From Darksidea phi (Eukaryota > Ascomycota > Dothideomycetes > Pleosporales > Lentitheciaceae), in NCBI GenBank assembly GCA_030770425.1, contig JASJFT010000100.1:101937-165936 (forward strand): 64,000 nucleotides of DNA, read 5' to 3'. This document shows, in pieces, positions 1-11,433 of this stretch. Numbering within the stretch: the stretch's first letter is position 1; every line of letters starts with the position of its first letter. The notes beneath the pieces were generated by a model. That model did no database searches, was not told where the DNA came from, and was given only the letters and a program-made list of their open reading frames with translations. The translations under genes were made by a program, and so were the position numbers.

Positions 1-1622
1 TCTGGAGCATTACGGGATGCGTGTTAGCGCGGGGGGTCCTGACGCAAAAGCGACCCCTCCCTATTGATAACAACGAAAAGGAGGGGCTCGATGCCGTTGG
101 GAAGACATTCCCATTGCGCACAAAAGCCGCGGTGAGGACGGCGAGCTGTCATCCTACCGGCGACCAGGCTCGGCTTGATATCGACGCCTCGATGCGTGCG
201 CAGCTCTTTTTCCGCGGTCATGGCACGTCCAGGATCAAGGTCGATTCGTGATCCCTGGAGACGAGCGGGGCACAACAGCGGCGACGCCAAATTGCTGGCC
301 AGGGTGGCACGAGGGATGGATCGGGGTGCAGCCCGTCTGAGGCCGTTTGGTGTTCTTGTCCCACCATGGTAGGAAGAGGAGATGCCAGACACGCAAAGAA
401 ACATGCCCCTCATGGTCAGCCTCGGCGTCTCCAATGCGAAGGCCGGCAGAGCTTCTGAGCGCTTTATGCAGCGCTGGGCGGCAGCTCGACTGAGTGGGTC
501 CGGGGAAGCGCATCCGCTAGGAACGAGTAAGAAGCCGCCGATCGGTCCCGGAAGGTCGCTGAAATTGCCCGGCTCTGTTGGTGGTGAAGTTCAGAGCTTC
601 GACTAGCCAGACGACGCCCCTTTTCGTCGCCGTCGTCATCGACACCTGGTATGAGAGTGGGCTGGTGGGGAGGGAGGGGGACAAAGCACCCGCCCGAAGC
701 CAGAGGGAATTGACGCGAACAGTTGGCGGAAGGCGGTGTGAATATGCAGCTGGCAAAGAAGACGGACGACGCGTCTAAGACGAAGGGGCATAGAGAACCC
801 ATACCGCTCTTTCTCACGCAGGGTGACCGCGCATATGGAGAGCGTGATGGTTCGTCGCTAGCTCAAAAGGTACAAACCCACGGCGCAGAGGCACGGCAAT
901 TGGATGAGGAGCTGCCATGTTGCAACTGCAGCTGCAGCTGCAGGCGAGATATCTTCCGTCCGATGGCAAGGCTGTGTGGCTTGGGAGAGGGAGAGGTTGT
1001 GTGTGTGGTGTGTGGTGTGTGGTGTGTGGTGTCGGCGGTCGCGATGTGCGAGTGAGGGGAGCTCAGAGCTCCAACCCCGCCGTCAACGTCGTTGAACGTC
1101 ACAGTCTGGTGGTGACGGGCTCCGCCGCGCATGCACCCAGTGATAGCCAACGGCAGCGTAAAATAACACAGAGCCGCTCCCGCGGTGGAGCGATGCGCAC
1201 GGCGGACGTGGCACGGGGGGGCTCCCAGCCCGCAGCCTCACTTCCAGCCACACGGTGGCCACGATTTCTGGAGTCTTACCTAAGTCAGTCGTACCCCTCC
1301 GACGACTGGTCCCCCCCCAAGTGCCCCCTAAATATCCAGTCTCGCTAAGCTTCTCTGCCCGCCCGCCTTCACGTCCCATCAACCCTCCCGTTCACTCTCC
1401 CATTATTTTCCATCTCGCCTTGCGCAGTCGTCCATCGCTCGCTGCAGGTGCTCCGCCGGAACGACCGGTCCTCGATTCACATGCGAAGCCCATCGACGCA
1501 CGGAATGCCCATCGATCCGCCTTCCATCCGCACGCAACCCGCCCTTTAACGCCTTCGCGCACGCGGTCGGCTCGACAGCTCCATCTACGAGAGAGAATCT
1601 TGCAGTAGAGAGACGCACCTGC
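1..1622. other. Upstream region of the C2H2 gene, no supported gene
   Basis: Several overlapping open frames exist on both strands, but none shows a recognisable domain, splice pattern or start context. There is a CTGCAG-type repeat near 917-945, a GT-rich run near 1000-1030, and a pyrimidine-rich stretch near 1340-1440 that would suit a core promoter or 5' leader of the next gene. Confidence 0.5.
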
Positions 1623-4274
1623 ATGCCCGCCGCCGCCGCCGATATGACTACGGCTACCGCCACGTCGTCGCCTGCCGTCCGCAAGACCGGCTCAGCCCCC
1701 GAAAAGAAGTACAAATGCCAGTTCTGCAATCGCGCCTTCAGCAGGAGCGAGCACCGCAGCCGGCACGAACGATCGCGTGAGTGGTTTCCTTTACTGTGAT
1801 GGAGAGTGTGTCGTGCGTGTCAAGCTCGCGATTATTTATTGATGCGGGACCCGTCGCGAGGCAGCGCGCTGCGGGGAAGGTCGACACCGTTGCTAACTGC
1901 CCCTCATCAACAGACACCAAAGAACGCCCGTTCAAATGCCACAAATGCCGCAGCACCTTTGTGCGCCGCGACCTGCTGCTGCGACACGACCGCACCGTAC
2001 ACGCCAAGGACGGCGGCGTGCCGCTCACCAGCGAAGTCAAGCGCCGCACCGCCACGAAAGCGCCAGACGTGGCCGCGTCAGGCCCCTCCAAGAGCTCCAT
2101 GTCGCTGGACGCAAGCACGCTGGAGCATATCGAGGCCGACAACGATGAGATGGTCGATATCGAGACGGCTGCGATGCTGATGACCGACTTCCGCACCAAG
2201 GCTATGGCCAGCCAAGAGCCCGAGTTGGCCACTGAGGCGCCCGACATCATCTCGCCCAATGGCCCCTCGATGATGGACTCCGTCTCCTATCCTGCGCCTG
2301 GCCAGATGTCGCTGCCGCAGATGCCCTGGGGCGATTCCATGGTGCCCGAGTCGAAGACGCATCCCGGCTCGCAGGACACACACCCCGCCTTCAATGGCGC
2401 GAGCGCCCTCAGTTCGCACCCACACCAGCTGCCGCCTCTGATGGAGCGACAAATGTCGGGCAGCGATGCGCTTCCGCCCACCTTCCGATCGGGTATGAAC
2501 AGCTCTGCCCCTGGCGTTGACCTTGGGACACCCGGTGCTCTCTCACCTTACCCAGGCATGCTGGGCCCCGTATCGCCCGTTGACTACCGCAGGTCGCCGG
2601 GCCCGAGCCAGGCTTTGATGATGACGAGGGCCCCTCAAGTAGAGTCGGACGAGCAGTGCGCGAAGATTGTCGAGAACATCAAGCAGTACGACAGTGAGAA
2701 TGCGCTCATGGCCACGTTCCACCTACCCAGCCTGAGCACCCTAAACCGGCTACTCAAGACGTACTTTGACCTGTTCCATCACCACCTGCCTTTCCTGCAT
2801 CCGGCGACCTTTCAGCCCACCAAAGTCCCTGCGCCGCTGCTCCTCGCCGTGCTATCGATTGGCGCCCTGTACATCTTCGACCAAGACCAAGCGTACATGC
2901 TCCACATTGGTTCGAAAGTCCTTGTCAACCAGTTTTTGCAGAACAAGGAGAACTTCAGCTCCAGGAAATGCCCACTGTGGACCATGCAAAGTACCCTGGT
3001 AAATATGACTTTTGCCAGCTGGAGCGGCGATCCCAAGGGGCTCGAGTGGGCTTGCTCGATCAAGAGTTTACTAGCCAACATGGTGGCAGGTAACCGGTAC
3101 GAACTCAAGCTTCGCTGCGAGGCGCGAGAGGGTGCACAGCCAAGTCATGAGGAATGGATTGTTGACGAGCAGTGTCGACGAACCTATTACGCCGTGTACA
3201 TTTTCTTCGGCTTGATGACACTGACTTACAACCATACGCCTGCTATGGGATTCAACGAGTTCGACACTCTTGAACTGCCTTCATCGGAGTCGCTTTGGAC
3301 CATGGAGGTATCCGATGAGGAGTCGTGGCGTGAGAGCATCGCAGCTTCCAAGATCATCACCTTCCGCCAAGCCCACGACAACCTTTTTCAGGGAGAGACG
3401 GCCCGGTACAGCGCTTTTGCTACCCGTGTCATGATCAATGCTCTGTTCCTCGAGGTGTGGTACCACAAACGGAGCCCTGAAGCACTTCAGGATGTTGTGA
3501 CAGAGTACAAGCTCAGGCTTGCGCTAGAGACGTGGGAGAAATCCCTCGACCTCTGCGAGCCTGAGACGGTTGTTGTTCAGCTTAGTGCACCCCACAAAGG
3601 TCACCCGCTGATCTTCAATGCCATGGCCATGTACAGGAACACTAAGACGCGCCTCGTTGTAGATCTGAAGTCAGTCCAGGAAGCGCTCCGCTATCACGAC
3701 TCATACGAGGTTGCTGCGGCCATGACGAATGCGCGTGACAAGGTCCAGCGATCTCAGGAAATGATCAAGGTGATCCAGGAGTGCTTCGACTGCATCGAAG
3801 TCGCAGCTGTGCAAGGCATTCGCTGGGTGGCGAGGACCTCGGCCACCAACTGGAGTATCGAACATCCTCTCACCGGGATGGATCTCATGGTCATCCTCAC
3901 GCTTTGGCTCTACCGTCTGGAACACGACGAAGAGCCTGCTACTGAGGAAGAACTGGCCATGTACAACAAGCTTCGCAACCTGTTTGACGATGACTCTGTG
4001 GACGTTTACGGCGCCAAACTGAGTTCCACCGTCGCACGCCTCTGGGGAAGCATGATTGACGAGGTTGTGGTTTGGGGGTATGTACCCTCGCAAACAAGCA
4101 CTATGACAAATGCTAACCTTCCTCAGCATCACCAAACTCATGGGCGAAGCCTTCAAACTCCACTCTCAGGCCCTCGTGGGCTACGAAGACGCCATGTCAG
4201 AACGCTCCGGATCCGCCACGCCTTCTATGGCTGCCGGTGGTGTCCAAGTGCTCGAGATGCAGATGGCGTATTAA
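1623..4274 (+). CDS. C2H2 zinc-finger transcription factor with fungal-specific TF domain
   Basis: Predicted nuclear DNA-binding regulator of 821 aa. Exons are 1623-1776, 1914-4077 and 4127-4274. The first intron (GTGAGT...CAACAG) lies inside the finger array; splicing it restores the linker HTKERPFKC, which fixes the structure. Finger 1 uses C32, C35, H48 and H52; finger 2 uses C60, C63, H76 and H81. A Ser/Pro/Met-rich linker follows. From about residue 330 the protein resembles the fungal-specific TF domain (Fungal_trans type), with FHHHLPFLHPATF near its start. The second intron has a GCTAAC branch site and CCTCAG acceptor; the last exon ends in MQMAY. The two-finger plus Fungal_trans layout is common in filamentous fungi; target genes cannot be read from sequence. 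The start is the first ATG in frame; a second at codon 8 is possible. Confidence 0.9.
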
Positions 4275-5189
4275 CGACTCTCACGATCTTCTCTTCTTGT
4301 CTCCACTTCACACTAGACTGGGCTTTGCATCTCCACCTCCCGTCATCTCCTTTCCTTGGAGCATGTCCTGGAGTCGGGGTGTTTGCTATATTCTTTGCAG
4401 CATTCAAGTGCGACAATTTGTTCTTCTTCTGCTTATTTTTTCTCGTTTCAAGACTGGGGTAATAACGGCGCATTGGGTGATCTAGGCGATTCCTATACAC
4501 AGGTGGGCTCGGGCTCTCATCCACAGTCTGCGGGGGCCACACTAATACCTTTTCCACTTACTCATACCCTCTCCTTTGTTGGACTATTTTTGGTGGCTGG
4601 CCCCGTGCGCTTCTGTTTCGCCCCGGTTCTGCTGCGACCTTCTCGTTGGCGCACATTTCCACTAATTTCTGGTTTCTACTTGATCGTCTATTTCCTTGCT
4701 GCTCTGTTTCTTTTGGTCGATGGTTTTCTTACTGCATATACCATTTATTGTTTCATTTGGTGGCGACGGACGCAGGGGATAAATGGGAAGTAGAGATGAG
4801 CGATGAATAAGTGTGTCGCGGCGCGTATGGCTGAAAATAGTTCTGTATAAATACGTTTGATATGGTCTACACTTTTGCTTCCGTGAGATGTTGATTGTGA
4901 TTTGGACCTATGAATGATGGGAACCAATTTTGCTCCAGCATTGAAGTTTAGTGACTGCCAAGATTTCGCCAAGATACGCTAGTCCTGCACCCTCCGAAAT
5001 TTTGAATTCGAGCTTGCACAGTACAGCTACCATCGACTGCCACACTCACGGGACCGTCACCATCGGGCAACTACGAGCGCCCACATTCTTATCGAAGCTC
5101 TTCAATTTTTACCCAGTGTGCATTTTCAAGCCCTCGCTGTCTGAACATACCCTCGCTACCGAGAATATCCAAAGCCGTCACTATCCACA
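4275..5189. other. Intergenic, no gene seen
   Basis: This holds the T-rich 3' flank of the C2H2 gene and the 5' flank of the Nhp2 gene. The open frames are short and low-complexity, with no domain or splice pattern I can support. Confidence 0.5.
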
Positions 5190-5940
5190 ATGGGTTCAGA
5201 GAAGAAAGTCAAGGACAAGAAGGAGAAGAAGGAGAAGCGCTCCGAGGTCGACGGCGTGAAGAAGTCCAAGAAAGACAAGAAGGAGAAGAAACTCAAGCTC
5301 AACGGCGATGTCGCGGACGCGCTGGAGGCCGAGCTCGAGAAGGAGCCCGAGCAGTCGCTTGTGAGGGTGGTGGATGAGGTCGCAACGAGGGATGTTCCGC
5401 TCACTGCGCTTGTACCATTTGCCGAGCCGCTCGCTACAGATGCGAAGGAGGTTAAGAAGATTCTGAGGACGGTCAAGAAATGTGAGCCTCTCTGCACAAG
5501 CGTTTTAGCACGAGCGCAAGTACAATTCCGTGATAGACGTGCTAATATTACCTCCCACAGCCGCCAAAGCCAAAACCCTCCGTCGCGGCGTCAAAGAAGT
5601 AGTCAAATACCTCCGCAAAGCCACCACCAACGCCCCGCCTTCCTCCAATGTAGCAGACCCCATGGCCATCGTCATCATCGCCGCCGACATCTCCCCTATG
5701 GACGTCATCTCGCACATTCCTGTCCTCTGCGAAGACCACAACATCCCTTACATCTTCGTCAAAAGCCGCGCGGATCTCGGCGAAGCTAGCGCGACAAAGA
5801 GGCCTACGAGCGTAGTTTTGGTGGCTAAGGATAGGGGCGGCAAGAAAGAGGTGAAGGACGAGGAGAAGGCGGAGTGGGAGGAGGCGTGGGGCGGGTTGAG
5901 GGACATTGTTGTTAAGGCGAGTAAGACGGTTAAGAAATAA
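5190..5940 (+). CDS. NHP2: H/ACA ribonucleoprotein subunit Nhp2 (L7Ae family)
   Basis: Nhp2 is a core protein of H/ACA small nucleolar RNPs, which guide pseudouridylation of rRNA in the nucleolus. It binds RNA kink-turn structures. Exons are 5190-5481 and 5561-5940, giving 223 aa. The intron is GTGAGC...CCACAG with a GCTAAT branch site, and splicing restores a continuous L7Ae fold from about residue 75. Diagnostic motifs are RRGVKEVVKYLRK, AADISPMDVISHIPVLCE and IPYIFVKSRADLG, the last being the L7Ae signature region, followed by ATKRPTSVV. The first 40 or so residues are an unusually Lys/Glu-rich extension, longer than the short yeast N-terminus; it probably acts as a nucleolar-localisation or RNA-contact tail (inference). 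The C-terminal tail is also acidic/basic and charged. Confidence 0.95.
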
Positions 5941-6704
5941 ACGTGTGCTTTATGAGAGAGTGGGATACCCTCATACCAGCGGATGCTGTCTTTTCCTCTA
6001 CATGCATAAGAGCGTTGTCTCGTGTCCTCAAAATATGCGGCGTTTTGGGCGTTCTACGTAGTCTACGGGCTGGTTTATGCGGCATACGATTGTTGTTCCC
6101 GTTTTTCTCTTCTTTCTTCCTTTCTATGGACACTCGGTCGGGCAGGTAGTAGCTTTACGTTGTAGATGTTTTCCTACTTTGGTTCGGCGAGTGGACAGCT
6201 CGTGCGGTTCTTCCGACGACGACGATGACGACGACGTGCGGCATGTTGTTAGGACAATGGAATCGAACATCGAAACTTTACTTGTGAAGCGATATCGTGA
6301 AGCGATGATGTGCTACATGTGCAGCACAGTGCAATTATGTGGTGAGGTACTAGGGATGTAAATGTGGTTTGTCCGCTAAGTTTTGAGATTAGCGGGACGC
6401 GCTTTTGAGTATTCACTCTTATATTCCTGTTTTGTTTTGTAATCTTGTTGAAGGGAAATCCCCTCCAGATTTAGTAGGGGTTCCCCTTCTCGGTCTGCAG
6501 CGCCTCGCTTGGAGTGCCAAAGAGCCTCAACTCTGGGTTTGCAGGTGGGGCAGTACACCGGCCACATTCCGCGCGGGTCCCTGTTGTATACACTAGTCAT
6601 TGCTCAGAGAAACCTGACTGAAAATGAGTTCTAAGTATCTCGCACTAGACGACCGTTACTAGTTCTAGTAGAGCTAATAAGACTCTAGAGACAATAAAAG
6701 ACCG
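5941..6704. other. Intergenic, no gene seen
   Basis: There is no supported gene. A GAC/GAT trinucleotide run lies near 6218-6236. The stretch 6600-6690 is rich in CTAG and TAGT words, as expected from light RIP decay just upstream of the HET gene. Confidence 0.45.
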
Positions 6705-8789
6705 GTGGTTCGACTATCATCTCCCACGCTGTGCCACCAATGTAAATCAATCACTATAGACTTCGCAACTAGCGATGAGACCCCCACAAAACGTGCCGGG
6801 CCCGTTGCACTTGAGTACGAACTACGCGACGTTTTCCCGGAGTTTCCAAACCTTCAATCGCTGGCCAGCGCTGGCTGTCAATTCTGCCACTTTTTAAGGA
6901 CGGCGATATTGAACGAATTCCAGGACCGTCCTTTGCATCATGATCCTTCCTTTTCCAATGCAGAAATCGCTCAATGGAAGGGTAACTTGATAGTAAAGGT
7001 CCCACAATTTGATGTTTTGATGGCTTATCGCCGGAAACGACAAAAAGTTTCGTTTCAGGAGGAATTGGAGGGTCCATTTCGATGGACCGTGTGGCTCGAA
7101 TTTCTCGGCCAAACAAGGGAGATATTGATCGACGTCTTCGCAGATCCTGGTAGGGCGACTTAGCTATTAATAATGCTTTATATTGACCTTCTTGCAGCGA
7201 AAATCCCAGAACTTCCGAGCCCAGAACCCTTGTCGGACGCAAATGTCCTACTCGTCTATACCTGGATGCTGACCTGTGGGGGGTTTCACAGTACATGCAG
7301 GTTCGACATAAAATCATACTCACCGACCCGACTAGTAGACGTCAGAAGCAGCAGCGACGGAAGAGAACCCTGCATCGTTCTCACTGAAGGTCGCCATTTC
7401 CCCTACTTTGCTTTGAGTCATTGCTGGGGAAGCCCACAGGCGACACCCCTCAGATATAGGACGGAACGCGCGAACCTGAACAACAGGTTTTCCAAACTGC
7501 CAATGTCGGAGCTGCCCCAAACCCTTCAAGATGCAATAACAGTTACGCGAAGGCTCGGATTCCAATACATCTGGATCGACTCTTTATGCATTGTGCAGGA
7601 TGATCCGGTGGATTGGGAGAGAGAAGCATCTGAGATGCAAAACGTTTACGCACAGTCGAGCCTCACAATAGCTGCAACATCCGCAAATTCATCGGCTCAA
7701 GGATTTTTGAGACGGCAAAGTTACCGGAGCTCAACAATTTCATATGAAGTCATGAATGAATGTGACGGAGAAAGAAAATGGTATTTACGTTCTCCATCTC
7801 CATCTCATTCAGGAACTCTCGTTTCTAAATCCTTGTGGAACAGTCGAGGATGGACATTCCAAGAGCGGATGCTTTCGAGACGGGTATTGCACTTTACGGA
7901 ACAAGTCCTTTACTTCGAATGCTGGACGAGTCACAGGGTGGAGTGGGATACTTTCCAACATGGAGCGAATACCCTTTGTCCGCCATGGGTACCAGAGCCC
8001 GATTCAGAACACCCAGGTGACAGAGACGCCCTTTCGCTCAGACGGCTTAACAGAGCGAGAGATAAATACACGGACTGGAACTACGTTGTCCTACAGTATA
8101 CGGCGAGGAAATTATCATTTCCTGGAGACAAACTGCCAGCTCTGTCAGGTATTGCTGCTGAAATGGCACGTTACATTGGAGATGACTATCTTGCTGGCTT
8201 ATGGAGGGGAAACCTGCTTCACAGTATCATGTGGAAATCCAAGTCACCGCAACTATCCTTAACTAAGCCAGAAGATTATCGTGCTCCCTCCTGGTCCTGG
8301 AGCTCGCTTGACGGAGAGATCATTTTCTCCAGTCCGCCTGTGGGCGTCGAGTGGTGTATTCAGATACTCGACGCGAAGGTGGCTGTGGCGGGGCAGAACC
8401 CCTTCGGTCGCGTAACTGGAGGACACTTGTTGCTGTCTGGGGCGCTGGTACATGCCTCACTGGTACAGCAATTGCTCAATTGCCGTCCTAAGGGATATGG
8501 TGACAAGATCGTTCCTGATACTCACGCGACCTTTACCCCAGAAAGTGACATCTCGGCGCTGTTGGTGATAATCGAAAGACAATCGTACGGCCCACGCAGG
8601 TCCACAGGCCTTCTGTTGGAAAAGATCCAGCATGCAGATGAGGAGCATGAGTATCGTCGCTTTGGCTGGTTTGAGATCTGCGAGGACATCATAGATGAAG
8701 GGAACTATAAAGCAGAGGGTGCTAGGAAGAAACCTTCGGAGTCTCTCTTCGCGCGTGAAGGCGAATCTCGCGTTATTAGAATAGTCTAG
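6705..8789 (+). CDS. HET-domain (heterokaryon incompatibility-type) protein
   Basis: Predicted 678-aa cytosolic protein of the HET family, which is linked to non-self recognition and programmed cell death in filamentous fungi. Exons are 6705-7149 and 7198-8789. The 48-nt intron ends in CTTGCAG, and splicing joins FADP to KIPELPSPEP in frame. The N-terminus carries CHQC and, later, CQFCHFLRTA, a Cys pair typical of HET N-termini. The HET core includes FALSHCWGS (around residue 220), YIWIDSLCIVQDD and YAQSSLTIAATSA, then SRGWTFQERMLSRRVLHF. The C-terminal part, with APSWSWSSLDG, is also typical. No NACHT, WD40 or other extra domain is fused. It is a paralogue of the gene at 41188. The reading frame is intact. 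Confidence 0.9.
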
Positions 8790-9915
8790 CCTTAAAGAGT
8801 TGAGTTCTAGGCTTCTATACAATTGCCTAAGCTGCTAACACCAACAAAAACCTGACTCACAACTCGGTTCAGCAAGCTTCAAGACAGAATGACCCGTGCA
8901 AAGACGGAAACATTGCATTCGTTGGCATTCAGATTCACCTATAAGATGGTCAAAGTTCTCTGTAAGTAATTCTCTTTTTCCACGTTCGTTTTACCTGCAA
9001 TTTGATGTCTCGGCGTTTAATTATGGTTTATATATTGTGTTCCTCCTGTTATTTCTTATATTAGCGTGTCTAGCTATTTTATATAGCTATTAGAAATGCT
9101 CTATAGATAGTTGTCCTCACTGATTATCATTTCTAGGAAGCATTGTATAGGGTTGAAATCTGCACTAAACAGGCTCCTAATGCAAGCTATAGCTAGTTTC
9201 TCCTAGCATCGAGGAGAAAGTGCCTCCCAGAGCGGCGTGGAACAAGCTCCAGATTCGGCAGCGAATTTCCCGTCAACCTGCGTTGAGCTGCAATGTCCCG
9301 TTGCTCTTACATTGTCCATTTCCCCATTCCAATCCCAGGATTGCTCTGGAGAGCTCTGCTTTTGCCGTCATTCATCCAGTTTGTGGCTTTGCTAATAAAG
9401 TCACGGTTTCGACTGATTTCACGTCCGGCTACAGCTTTTGGGCATAAAAACTGGTGCTGGTGCTCCTTTGCGGAACATCACAGCACAACCGGTTCGCGAA
9501 CACGTCAGATAGACAGCAACAAAAAATTCTTCTTACCCTATTCACTTTTTCGTTATTCTTGCCTGTTTGTTCCCATGGCTTGCTCTTTACTGTAACTAGC
9601 TATCATGGAAAAGAAAGAAAATTCTATTGAGGGGACGAACTCTAAAACTCTCCCACTCCCATATCCATTGTCCATTCTCCGACTCAGAAGGAAGGCAGTT
9701 TTGAATATGCTTGCCAACGCCAGCGCAATGCCTACAGTATAGTATCCACATGACCCGAAGAGAAGCGATCCATACCGTTTCACTCCAGACGCTGTATTGG
9801 CTTATCAACCCCAGTATGATGAAATGATATGCACGTCGCGTGATGAGAAAAAGCGAGATACAGACCAGTTCACTCCAGAGGATGTTTGTCGTGAGTTGCC
9901 AACCGCAGCGCTGGA
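8790..9915. other. Intergenic, AT-rich, no gene seen
   Basis: AT-rich, with many TAGCTA words near 9060-9210. No ORF shows domain content. It separates the HET gene from the retropepsin-like relic. Confidence 0.45.
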
Positions 9916-10650
9916 TTAGCTACGAGCACTGGCAGATGATTGTCCCTGCTGTGTCGGGGTTTGCTGCGCAGCCCGTCTGGCTTCTCGTTCGGCCTTCATT
10001 TTGCGCTGCTCTTCTTTGGCAAAGGCTATCTGCTGCTGCTCGCCTTGAATGAGAAATTCATTTTAGCTACGCACGTGATGAAAAGGCTGGGGCTTGGACT
10101 TACTGGCGGAAGGTTTCTTATCCTGGATAAGCACGAGACAGGCATCCTCCTTCATGGTAAAGATACCATGCTGGTCGATGAACTCAGTGCCGAAAATAGC
10201 GTCGTAAGGCACTGGCGACGAAACAACGAAAAAGTCGCACTCGTAGTACTTGATGCCATGCGCCCGCTTGAATTCGAGCCTAATCAATCCAGCAGCTGTC
10301 AGAACTTGCCCGTTCGCAACCGACCAGGACACGTCCACGTTCAAAGGTGAGATGTCCTTCTTAGTCACGCCCAACCGTTCCAACATTCTTGATGATATCA
10401 AATTGCCCTTCTGGCACTGGGTATCGAGCAACACAACCGCACGCTTCAACTGCCGGGCTGGATTGAGTATATCAATGTCCCATTTGTATTTCTAACGAAT
10501 GAGTTAGTACATGCTGTTATCCCGATTCAAGAACGTACTGAACATTGTCCGTCCTCGATTTTCCCAGAATTTCTGGGAGAATTGAGAGAAAAGAGCCATT
10601 TATGGAGATATCTTTGTCGCTCGGAAATGCGACCCAATCGATCGTGAGTG
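9916..10650 (-). pseudogene. Retropepsin-like aspartic protease protein, interrupted
   Basis: On the minus strand a coding-like frame runs from about 10500 to 9916. It contains VVLLDTQCQKGNLISSRML, which resembles the active-site region of retropepsin-like proteins (Asp-Thr-x-Cys in place of Asp-Thr/Ser-Gly), and later PYDAIFGTEFIDQHGI, like the second beta-strand half. One TAA at 10063-10065 interrupts it. The same frame continues for 48 more codons, with GEQQQIAFAKEEQRKMKAER, to a natural stop at 9916. A preceding exon-like frame (about 10655-10540, with TIDWVAFPSDKDIS) is separated by an intron-like stretch with a TACTAAC branch site and GTTAG acceptor. The exact donor is unsettled, since GTACGT gives the wrong phase. 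It could be a domesticated or TE-derived gene. Confidence in the family is moderate. Confidence 0.45.
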
Positions 10651-11059
10651 CTTGGTATTATTAGCCTATTAGGTTCTCGAAACGGTCGAAACGAACTTGC
10701 CGGATTGATTTTAGCATAGCGTGAAGCTGAACGGGCTGGTTTTTTTTGTCGGAGATGTTCAAAACAGTTCTACAGTTGAGAACACTATGGTGATTGTCGT
10801 TTGGACGGAAAACTTTCAATAGGAGGTAATTGGAAAATTGAAGCAAGAGGAGATTCGGAGACACTGGAGCAACGCGTCTCCTAGAATAAGTCCGGGCTCC
10901 TACCACAACATCTTTGTCGCTCTAGTAGCAGTCAGAACTTCATTTGCATCGCAAAAGGATCTCTCCTTATATCCTCAAAACCCGCCCTTTCTAGTTCGCA
11001 AGCTGGATTACTCTCGCATTGATTGGCCGGCCTCTAGTCCAACCATAGGCACTGCCCGA

Positions 11060-11150
11060 ACCGGCAGCAGTCTTTTGGGAACCGGCAGCAGTCTTTTGGG
11101 AACCGGCAGCAGTCTTTTGGGAACCGGCAGCAGCCTTTTGGGAACCGGCA
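11060..11150. repeat. 21-nt tandem repeat (minisatellite), about 4.3 copies
   Basis: The unit ACCGGCAGCAGTCTTTTGGGA is repeated head to tail at 11060-11080, 11081-11101, 11102-11122 and 11123-11143, with one T-to-C change in copy 4, followed by a 7-nt partial copy. Diverged fragments with GACCGGCA recur to about 11290. Since 21 is a multiple of three, a plus-strand frame reads through as GTGSSLL repeats, but I see no other support for a gene there. Confidence 0.9.
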
Positions 11151-11433
11151 AGTGTGTATTGGATGAAACCGTTTTGGTGGTGCAGAGACCCGAAGAGGGC
11201 GCTAAGCCGTTTTGAGCGACCGGCAAGAAAGCAGACATGGCATTGTTGGGAACTGGAAAGACGCTATGCTGTTTTAAGCGACCGGCAGCAAACAACTCAC
11301 AGTAATGGTGCCAAGCCGTTTCACGTGCAGTAGCCTCAAGGAAAGGATATAATCACCACCGCCGCGCACATTTCCACCAAGCCTCCTTGTCTCTTTATCA
11401 CCTCCATTACTAGAGCCAAGATGCTCCATCGAG

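Noticed and set aside
1000..1030. GT-rich run as functional element
   Set aside because: Looks like a simple microsatellite; nothing else links it to function.
11060..11150. Repeat array as CRISPR
   Set aside because: Direct tandem copies without spacers, in a fungal genome.
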